From Mactra quadrangularis (Eukaryota > Mollusca > Bivalvia > Venerida > Mactridae): DNA of 64,000 nucleotides. The position numbers and the translations under genes were made by a program. A model generated the notes under the pieces. It did not search any database and had not been told where the DNA came from. It saw only the letters and a program-made list of their open reading frames with translations. Location: the NCBI GenBank assembly GCA_025267735.1, contig CM046298.1, forward strand, positions 40,387,917 to 40,451,916, in the 5' to 3' direction. Each line of letters opens with the position of its first letter. Position 1 is the first letter of the stretch. Shown here in pieces: positions 46,045-58,000 of this stretch.

Positions 46045-49000
46045 CTATAATTAAATTAAATATGATAACTATAACGACTTGATGATAAAAATAATCATTA
46101 AACTGACAATGATAATTAATTTTATAAAAAATAACAACATAAAGTTTGTAGATGTCCGGCTGACTTCACAATATTGTATGATAAGCCCTGATTATTGAAA
46201 TTAACTTGAGGCAGGCGATCGCATATACAAACCATTTACACCCTTGGTGGAGTTTTTCAACTGTATATGTAAATTTCTTGCTCCAATAAATTATGAGTAA
46301 GAAATAAGCACTGACCCTGGTGGGGTTCGAACCCAGGACTTCTTGGTACTAAGTGTGCGATCTACCACGGAACGACTGCTCCTACTAAGATTTAAAATCG
46401 GTTGATTTTATTGATGGCATTTACGCTTTTGTTGATAGTGTTTGAATTTTTGTTTGAAATCTTTGCAAAGCCCATGAAGAATGTTTTTAGTGATTAATTA
46501 TAACGATGCAATTCTCTTTGCCCCAAATTGCATCGACACACATGTGATACTGTCATAGTATGCAGCAATGTAGCTTCTTTTGGCAGTAAAAGATCGTTTG
46601 CATTCAAAAAGTTAATCAGACGATAAAATAGATAATATCATAAACTTAATGTACAGTCTATAATGTATCAGATGTTAGCTATTTATTTATTGGAGTTAAC
46701 GCCATGTCAACACAATTTTAGGTCATTTTACGGCGTCCAGTGCACCTAACCTAGCTTTCCTGGACCATTGTCTATAACCAGTCCTCGCCTACCCTTCCAC
46801 AAGGACGGAAACTTCTCCATATTATCTAATCAATAAAGGAAAATCGACACTATTGCCAAATTTTCATGGAAGGGTATAACTGCCCGGGTGGGATTCGAAC
46901 CCGCACCCCCTCGGACACGAGTATCCAAATCCCGGCGCGCTACCAACAGCGCTTTTGACCCGGGTTATATCAGATGTACTCATGTCTTACATAATGTATC
47001 AGATGTACTCATGTCTTATATAATGTATCAGATGTACTCATGTCTTATATAATGTATCAGATGTACTCATGTCTTATATAATGCATTAGATGTACTGATG
47101 TCTTATATAATGTATCAGATGTACTCATGTCTTATATAATGTATCAGATGTACTCATGTCTTATATAATGTATCAGATGTACTCATGTCTTATATAATGT
47201 ATCAGATGTACTCATGTTTTCAATGATGTATCAGATGTACTCATGTCTTATATAATGTATCAGATGTACTCATGTCTTATATAATGTATCATGTATCAGA
47301 TGTACTCATGTCTTATATAATGTATCATGTATCAGATGTACTCATGTCTTATATAATGTATCAGATGTACTCATGTCTTATATAATGTATCAGATGTACT
47401 CATGTCTTATATAATGTATCAGATGTACTCATGTCTTATATAATGTATCAGATGTACTCATGTCTTATATAATGCATTAGATGTACTCATGTTTTATATA
47501 ATGTATCAGATGTACTCATGTCTTATATAATGTATCAGATGTACTCATGTTTTATATAATGTATCTGATGTACTCATGTCTTACATAATGTATCAGATGT
47601 ACTCATGTCTTATATAATGTAACAGATGTACTCATGTCTTGTATCATGTATCAGATGTACTCATGTCTTATTTAATGTAACATATGTACTCATGTCTTAT
47701 ATAATGTATCATATGTACTCATGTCTTATATAATGTATCAGATGTACTCATGTCTTATATAATGTATCAGATGTACTCATGTCTTATATAATGTATTAGA
47801 TGTACTCATGTCTTATATAATGTATCAGATGTACTCATGTCTTATATAATGTATTAGATGTACTCATGTCTTATATAATGTATCAGATGTACTCATGATG
47901 TCTTATATAATGTATCAGATGTACTCATGTCTTATATAATGTATTAGATGTACTCATGTCTTATATAATGTATAAGATGTACTCATGATGTCTTATATAA
48001 TGTATTAGATGTACTCATGTCTTATATAATGTATCAGATGTACTCATGTCTTATATAATGTATCAGATGTACCCATGTCTTATATAATGTATTAGATGTA
48101 CTCATGTCTTATATAATGTATCAGATGTACTTATTTCTTATATAATGTATCAGATGTACTCATGTCTTATATAATGTATCAGATGTACTCATGTCTTATA
48201 TAATGTATCAGATGTACCCATGTCTTATATAATGTATCATATGTCAGATTTACCCATGTCTTATATAATGTATCATATGCACTTATTTCTTATATAATGT
48301 ATTAGATGTACTCATGTCTTATATAATGTATCAGATGTACTTATGTCTTATATAATGTATTAGATGTACTCATGTCTTATATAATGTATCATATGCACTT
48401 ATGTCTTATATGATGTATCAGATGTACCCATGTCTTATATAATGTATCAGATGTACCCATGTCTTACCTGTGATTGAAAATAAACATTCCTTTGTGTCAA
48501 TGACTTCATGAGTTGTGCTGAATGCTGAAAATGTACTTTTTCTGAAAAACATAATAAAATTACAAAGTAAAATTTGTAATAAATTAAAGTTACAACAATA
48601 TAATGGAATAATCATACCAATTTTAAATTTTTACAAATCAGTAGGTCGGTACAACGCTAGTTTTGTGCTGACACATTGAAATGATTACCATACAGCAAAT
48701 ATAAACCAGCTTACATAAATACTATGCATATCTAAAGTCGATTTTGCACAACCTACGTCACCATTCAAACAACACGTTATGCAGACTGTTGAGTAGCTTT
48801 CGTAATAGAGTAAATATCCATTAAATAAGCGACTACCGTTAGGTAATACTGCAAAAAGTGCTATTATGACTGAAGTAAATGTATTTCACCAATAGAAGAA
48901 CCATTACGATGATTACTGCGACTTAGTTTCTTTTGCGTTGGTACTACCATACACTATACGCTAGTATCGAGAGTCCTGATTACCTCTTGGTACGAGAATG

Positions 49001-52000
49001 GGGAACACCGGACTTAATAGTTGCAATTTGCGACAAGTACTATGAATACTCTATATGATCGAAAATCATGGATGCGTTTCTCTAACGTTCAAAATAAATC
49101 TAAAAAACAAAACAAAACAATAACAAAAAACAACAAAAATGGTATTACCGTCTGCAGTACCATGTATTAGTAAAAACTTGGATGTCCTGAAGTTACTGGC
49201 ATGTTTAGACACATTGGCTCTCTGTGAAATAAAACAACAATTGGTATAAAGTATACCTAGACTAAGTTAACATAACAATTGATCAGTCAGTTTCTCCATA
49301 ATGGGTTTTACACCTTGTCAACACATCTTGGTTGCTTTACGGCGTTCAGCGCAACTAACCTTGTTTCCCTGGACCGCTGTCTATAACCCACCCTTCCACA
49401 AAGCCGGAAAATTCTCCATATACTGTATAAATGGAGGAAAATTGACATAATTGTCAGATTCTCATGGAAGGGTATATCCACCCGGGTGGGATTTGAACTA
49501 GTACCACATTCGAGACACTAGATTCGAAATCCAGGTACGCTAGCATGTGCGCTACCGACCCTGGTTTGTGAGTCAAAATAAAGGTGAATTAAAATGCACT
49601 AATTAAAACATGTCACTATCTGAGCAGTTTATTGTGACCATTTAGACAAATTCAGTAAGGTATCTAAACAGGGATCTGTTTACTGAAATTTACTCGACAC
49701 CGTCGTTCCTTGTTAGATTCCTGGTCACAACAGATCATACTATTCCATAACAATTCGACAATATATTGGTTGATTTTATCCTTATAATGATAAAGTTGTT
49801 AGATAATTTTGAAATGGCAAGCAAAAACATTTGTACTGGTAAACAAAGAATCAAGTAAAGATTGTTTAGTAAATTGAAGCCATAAAAATGACACAACTCT
49901 TTTAAAGGAATCTTTAAATGACAAACAAACAAGTACATGTAATAAAATATAGTTCCTTTAGAGTCAGCAAAGATTAAAGGAAAATGTAGATGAGAGTCTA
50001 ATGTGTTATAAGCTACTTGTTAAAATGATTGCCTTGTTCCACAACACATTGTTGATACACATTTTGATCATTTCCAATTATTATTTTATCATAATAACAT
50101 ATTGCGGGCTCAGCGCAAAAATGTCTTAACTTACTTTTTTTGTGAGGTACAACCGTTTTGCACTAAAACCGTGTAAAATATTTAAAAAGACTTACACTAT
50201 AACCCTGGATATTATCATCTTCTCTTGGTAATCCTAGATATTTCTCGGATGTAAATGAATCTGAAAATATAACATCAGTATAAAATATAGTACCCACCAA
50301 AAGTTTGGAGATATGTTCAGACTGTAGGCCTATTGAATACCTTTTAGCTAACATTTGATAACTGTTTATTTTGAAATGCTGTGCAGCTTAGCATTATTTT
50401 TCTGGTGATCATGATTATGATAACAGAGACAACAAAAATATCATAAGAGCTTTGTTATGGAAAATTATTACAATAATCATGGTTTTTGGAAGCTTTATGA
50501 TGTCAGATGCTGAATCTTATAAAGTGTTGCATTCATGAAATTTGTTTTCATTTTATAACAAAACATACTTAAATATATTTAGAATGTAGTAAATTTCTTT
50601 TGTCTCCAAACTTTTGGTGGGTACTATATAGTAAAGTCAACTAAACAGATTGTTCAACTCATGAACTTAAAAATTTCTTCGGCAATTTCCGTTCATTGTT
50701 ATGAGGAAACACCGTTTACATAGAGGGTATTTGTTTGTGAAAAGTGTGTTGAAAATGTTGTAAAGGAGGAATGTTGTTAAGTATGCTAAAAGAAAAGATT
50801 ATGGAAATGTATTGTATTTATCATAGTACTACTAATACAATAGCTTCTATTTGCGCTTAAATCTATCTATTTTCTATAGCAATCTGATAAATGCTAAACA
50901 CTTTAGTATATATACAGTCTGACCTGCATAAGCGACCCTCGGCATTTAAACATATTATTAAGTTACACGACGCAGTCTTGATGTTATTCTGTGATGTTAT
51001 CATATTAGTTACTCAGTTGTTCTGAGTCTAGATTCTCTGTCTATATGACATAACCGATGGTCACGATATGCAGGTCAGGCTGTACATCACATTGTAAACA
51101 ACATTCTATTGATACATGTATTGATATTGTTGCCGAAATTTAATGACCATCACTGGAAATAATTGTCTATATATTTATATATGTATATTACATGTTTGTA
51201 TTGCCAATGGACAATGTCTTTTTTGCAATACATTTTTGTCTATGTCTATGTATATTCTAAAGCATTCAAATTTAAACTTCATTATAATGTTACTGATGGA
51301 CTTTATAGAAGTTAGAAAGAATAAATATTTTACCGTAAATTCTCCAATCAGTTATAGGAGATACAGCCACGCCACATGTGAATATATGTTCGTTTCTACC
51401 AAGGACAGATGTGGTAAGAAAACCACCATGTGACTAAAAAACATATTATTTTAAATTATGAAAAGCATCATACAAAATTAAAAGAAAGGCAAAATTAAGA
51501 AGTGCATATTAAACATTTCAAATGTTAAGATTGTACCATGATCAATGACTTCTTTGTTAAGTAGGACAGTCACGATACGCCAGCAGCGTATCGCGATTTA
51601 TTGCAATTCACTAGCACAGAATCGCAATATGCACCATGATGTACATTACTTTGCAAACCAAATGCACGGCTGCATAACATTTCTGCCTTAAACAGCTTAT
51701 TCAACTGCTTAGTATTTAAGTATGTAATAGGGTTTAGTGAGAAACGGGCCTGTGACAGACTAAGGGAAAACAGAGTGTATGCATAGAGTTATAGGAGCAG
51801 ATTGTTCCATTTAAAGCAAACTTTTAGATAAACTGCATGCTTTTTATTGAAATATGATCAGGAAAGAAGTTTCCAAAGAAATGAAAATGAAATTCGCTAA
51901 ATACCGGTACGTTGAATTCGTACCGCCAAATGTATTGCCGCAGCGTAATATATTGTAATATACTGGTATATCGTGACCACTCTAATGTAAGGTAAATACC

Positions 52001-55000
52001 GTTTCTGGTATTTTAACGGAAATATCTTCGATTATAACAAAAGAAAAAGGACCACAAATCGATAAGATGTTATAAATATTTCTAAGACTTGATAAAGTCA
52101 ATGTTTTGTCTAGGTTGAAGTATTTGTGGTTAGTTTTGGTTTAACTATGTTTAAAAAAGTTCAAGAAGCAGTTTTTCAAGAATATTCACGTAAAAGTTAA
52201 TACATACCGTCCCAAAGAGTGCCATCTTTCCTTCCACGTAACCAAGAGATCTAAAATATCTGACAAAACGAAACAATGAACATTACAAAATAAAAAATAT
52301 CATTACAAGGTAATATTTCATGGTACATATATATGCATCAATTTATAAATAATGCTAAAATTCATGATGCTACGGAGCCCCTAAAGTGACATTTTGAAAT
52401 ACTTTTTTTATTATCACAACTATTTCGTTTTTTTTCGAAATATTATTTCGATTTAACAATCTATTAATAATAATATTACGTTTAAACGAAATAATATTTC
52501 AAAAAAACGAAATATTTTTTTTCAAAAAAAAAAGAAATAATATTACGTTTAAACGAAATAATTGTGATATTAAAAAACTTATTTCAAAATGTCACTTTAG
52601 GGGCTCCGTATGATGCCTTCTTCCATACTTCGCCGTAGTTATTCAGCTTTCAGGAAACATTGACATTAGTGTACCTTATCATCCCAACTTAATATCGTTG
52701 GTCACGAAGGGATGCCGGTTATACCCTTCTATGAAAATTTGACAATAATGTCGATTTTCCTCCATTGATTAGATAATATGGAGAAGTTTTCGGCCTTGTA
52801 GAAGGATAGATGAGTACTGGTTATAGACAATGGTCCAGGAAAGCTAGGTTAGGTGCGCTGGACGCCGTAAAATGACCTAAATTGTGTTGACACGGTGTTA
52901 AATAGATAAATAGATAATATCGTTGGCTCATTGTGTAAGATAATCCAGTAAAGACAAGCTCTAGTATCTTCTCATCAGTAAATCCATATTTTAACACTAA
53001 TCTATTTTTAGATAACCTGACCCACGTGGGTTTAGTTAGGAAACACCCCAAATATAAAGAGAAAATATAGAAATATTTTGCCAAGTAATATATCAGTTTG
53101 TCTGTTTTAATCACAATTATAAAAATATAATGCAGAACCAGGAAAATTGGAACTGAAAATTTTGCCTACTTATCCCTTTCATCTGAAATCTGGACGCGGA
53201 CGCCTAAGCAGGGGTGAGTAGGAGAGCAGGAGAGCTGAGCCTGACCTATATATTTCGTGTAGTCGAGCTAAAAATGAATATAGATTTAAAAATATATCTA
53301 CTACATTTATATTAGGGGTGTAACAATACGGTAAAAACCGTATTGCAATATATTGCAATACACGAAACCCGTATTGCAATATACATGTATAGCAATATAT
53401 TGCAATACATATTGTTCTTTGCGAATACAAGCATATAATGAATTAATGCACGTGTATCGTCTTAATTTTATCAACATTGTACATAGATATATGTATTACG
53501 CAAATGTTTGAATACGTTAGAAAAAAGGTTTTGAATGAACTTTCAAAGATAATTATTCTCTTACTTTACGAAAAATATTTCACGTTTCCGAACATATTTT
53601 AACATTAATTCAAACATTTAAATTTCAGACTCTGATAAAAACAATCAGTATAAAACATAACTAGAAAAACCGGTTCAGAGAAAAATGAACCGGTTAAAAC
53701 TGTCAGAAGTCGTATTGCAATATTAACCGGTATATCGGTTAACCGTTACACCCCTTATTTATATTGAATGTACAAACGTTATTTATAGACATCGCTCATT
53801 GTGTCAATGGAACAAGGTTTAAAGACCATATCAAGTTTCATAGTGATTATCTGAACCGTGCAGATTACCCATTCAGAAAACCAGTGTAAACTCAAACACT
53901 ACATGTATATAGATCTTCTTTTTTAAAGTAAACATGTTTGATTTTTTGCATATTCCCCATTGATCTGTTCGCTCCTTACATACCTGATTAATATTTTGAA
54001 ATACATGTAATCGATGTAGTATACATAAAATGACAGCATTACATTTAGGACTTATATTACTCGTGGAAGTGTTTACTAAACGTGGCCTCACTGTCATAAA
54101 ATGATTCATTGAACTTTTAAAGGTTCCTTAGTTTAGTGTTTAATTTGATATTACGTATACATTAAATGAGACATACAGTTAGTGAGTTTTAACTTTACGG
54201 CGATTAAATTCCAACCATGGGTTGTGGCATGTCAAGCGGCCAAGGTAGGTGGTATTTTTAGTCACAATTTATTCATTGAACGGGACTGTGCGTTTCAAAA
54301 TATTTCTTTATCTGATAAAACATTCCTATGAAAAGATCATACGGGAAGGCATATACATGTATCAAGTTTTTTTTTCTTGGCGCTTCAATATAACTTAATA
54401 AGAGTATAACTTTAAAATACAAGGGGAATTAATTTATTCAGAAAATGAATATTCTATCATTATCTATATACAAACCAAGTGAATAATATCTACACTTTTT
54501 TCTACTGAGCCACACGTACTGAACAATTAATTTTGTTTCATTATAAAAAATACTGTGAAACTGTACCACAATGTCGAGGACTTACGTGTTTCTTCACGAA
54601 TATAGTTCTGTTATATTAACCAGTCACAACTTGAATAATTACACGGTCACTGAATGTGTTAGTATTTATCTTCTTTTAGACCATTAAGCCACCGATCCAT
54701 ATTAAATTTTGATGATCTAATTATACATGCAGCGATTTTGAATATCGTTGAAATAAGATGTTCGAAACAACACATTCAGTGAACATGTAATTATATAGGT
54801 TGTGACAGGTTAATATTAATAACAGTACTATAATATGATTCCAAAATATAAAGTACGACAACATGCCATGTTTACAAAATTGATTTATACAGACATGTAT
54901 GTGAATGTGGATTCAATGAGAGTATACTTGGTATTGATAAACTATGGCATGTGTACTTAATGTAAAGTAATCGATGCCTTGATATAAACTGATCAATATT

Positions 55001-58000
55001 TTATTGGTTTGATTTACAAAGGAATCTTCACCGTCTATTTTAGAGGTTGGGTCATTTTTATCCCTGTTCTTTATGCAAGTTTCGATACGATAGACTGAGT
55101 CGCAATACAGTCTTGGCGATTAATTTTAACATTTTTTTTTAAATAAAAATAATTAGCTCTTAAATTCTTGCCCATTATTAAAAATCTAGCCCTCCTGAAA
55201 TTTTTTATTGATAAAAATAACATTACTTTTCATGCGATGGACTTTAAAGGGTCCCAGCTCTTATGAAAGTAATGCTGACCTTTTTAAACTAGGAAAAGTC
55301 ACGGTCTTTCGGGTTTTTAGCATGACTCATTTTGTAACAGTAGTTTCCCTTTTATAAGTTTATATCGCGATATTTTTATCGTTTTTTTTTTTGGAATTCG
55401 ATACAATATGACAAATCATACGGAAAACACTCGGATGATTCCGTAAACTGACGCAATTGCCGATGTGTTTCGAATGATGATATGATTACACGATAAAATA
55501 TCGGTTTTAGATACACTCAGCTCTAGTTTCAAATAATTTCTTTCTTTTTTCGTCTACTAAGTGTGCGGGTTTTTTTTTCAGGTAGAGGAGGCGGTCACGG
55601 TGGTGCAGGAAATCGTTTGGGTCATGGTGGCTATAGGGGTCACGGTGGCCATGGTGGCTATGGCGGACACAGTGGTCATCATGGTGGTCATAGCGGAGGT
55701 GGTTACTATGGACAAAGTGGATATGATGGGGGCGGTGATGGCGGTGGTTACGGTGGCGGCGATGGAGGATGTGGCGGCGGTGGGGGATTTGGGGGAGGAG
55801 GTGGTGGTGGATGTGGCGGAGGAGGTGGTGGTGGTGGAGGCGGCGGAGGTGGGGGCTGTGGTGGTGGTGGGGGAGGAGGCGGCGGAGGGGGAGGCTGCGG
55901 CGGAGGGGGCGGAGGAGGAGGCTGCGGAGGTTGTTAATGTTGTTTGTATAAATTTCAATACTCTGGTTCCAGTTATACTTAGACTTTATTGTTCTATTAT
56001 TGTTCTCCTTGTTTTAAAGGAGATTTTATGTGATAATATACTTAGTGAAGGGCATATTGAAGAAAAACTCATATATGAACGAATTCTTAAAATCAGCATC
56101 TTTATTAAGCAGACATTCATCAAGTTTATAAGCCAGCCAATTTTAGCCCATATGTATCTTTATTTGATGGAAGTAACCAATTTTCATGATAACATGACTT
56201 TATACATGTAGTCTAATTATTTAATTATCATTATGTAAAAAGGATGCCTGAAGTTAAGTTACATACATCATTATTGTTCACGTATATGATTGTATTCGGT
56301 TACATTGTTGTTATCTCATTATATTTCTGTTAAATGGATATAATATTAAATTCATATAGTGTTATTCTGATAAAATCAATGAAGTAATTTTAAGTATTGT
56401 GTTTTAGCTCACTAGGTCACGAAATGCTCAATTTGAGCTAATGTGATGGGTCTTCGTTTGTCATGCGTCAACTGGACATTAGAACTGGACTTTAGTCCTG
56501 CACAATGGAATATTTTACAAGACCATTTGAAAGTTTACTGGACCAAAAATATTGTTAGGGATATGATAAAAATATGCTGTCCAATATAATGATTTAGCAT
56601 ATTATATCTTAAAGCCCCTATATCAAAAGTAACATTGTTTTTTTACTGCAAAAAAATAGCCATTTATCTACTTCAAACATCTCTAATGAACAAGATTTTT
56701 CAAATAGATGCAAATGTTGCTTAGATATGTTTATGTTATTTATTGTATTTTAAAGTGAAAGTAAACCAAAACCGAACGTAGAATTTAGTTGTCAATACTT
56801 AAAACAATAGTTTTGACCACAGTATGTTAAAGATGAAATCTTATTAGAGAAAAAAACTTACTCCAAATTACATGATTTAGCTTTTGAACTAAATTTGGAT
56901 CAGGTATATTAAACATCAGCACGTAATTGAATATAGTGTGCTCTTATAAAAGTACCCCACTTTTTTTAAAAATTGGACACTTAGTCAAACTCGAACTTAA
57001 AAAGCAGAATGGGTTGAACTGTTAACTGTGGCTTTAATGCATATTTTATTATGATAACTTTACCGTTGTAAAACAGTTTTCAAGCTTACTGTTAATTATT
57101 ATATCTTCATATAGTGACTTCAATATTAAATTAATGATATAACGATAAAAATGATTTTATTGAATGTGGAAAATGATAGCTGTATAAAGCTAGTGAACTA
57201 TCGGGCCTCTAAAATTTTGAAAGTCACTGGACCGAGAGCAATTCCATGGACTTGGTCCACTGTCCAGTAGCCAAATTCGAAGACTGCTTGCATAAGTCTG
57301 GCCGCCATAGCAACCGAAACGAAAAAAATACGAAGATCATCTAAAACTTTTAAGTACATAGGTTTTATATTTGAAATGTGATTTCACCTTGAACTTTATC
57401 CTCAACGATTGTTCAAAATATGCATCTTGTATAGGCGTATCTAGCTGGGGGTCAGGGGGGTCCGGACCCCCTATAATTTCCAAAATGTACCTGTCCATTA
57501 GTGTATATCTTGACTGTAAGTCATTTTTAAGTAGCATGAAGCAATTTTTCTCGGTGCTTAACATAGATTTATTGGTTATGTAGTTGCATTTTTTTGCAAA
57601 ATGTGTATAATGCTGTTGTGTTCGAAAGTTTGCCTCCCCCTAGAAAAAGTTCGGACCCCCTCTAGAAAAAAGATGGATCCGCCCTGCTCTGGGATCAAAA
57701 TTAGCCCCCCACATGGGTCAAAAAATACTTAGAGCTTTATACATCGCTGAAGGAGATTTTTGAAAAACTTTCATTAAAACCATATATTAAGCCTAGAACT
57801 TCCGTATTAAGTATGTGGCAAATCACCCTGAGGGTCAAATCCTGTTCAAAGTTTGTTAAAATTGGCCCCCATTCAGTGGTAACATGCAGTTTTCATACAG
57901 CTAAATATGACAGTATCAAGGATTCTGAATCAGATTCGCTTATAATTTAGTTTTCATGTGAGCGATCCCGGGTTCCCCGGACACTCTTTGTTATTGTCAT

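Noticed and set aside
46966..48467. CRISPR-like array
   Set aside because: Units are contiguous 29-mers without unique spacers, in an animal intron: a minisatellite.
51143..51433. 96-codon frame (+)
   Set aside because: Antisense to the nucleophile exon of the S9B gene; no independent support.
55578..55958. Ser/Thr/Ala-rich and Val/Glu-rich or Trp/Arg-rich frames over the Gly-rich exon
   Set aside because: Shadows of the GGN-codon run in the other frames; only the Gly frame joins a valid exon 1 in phase.
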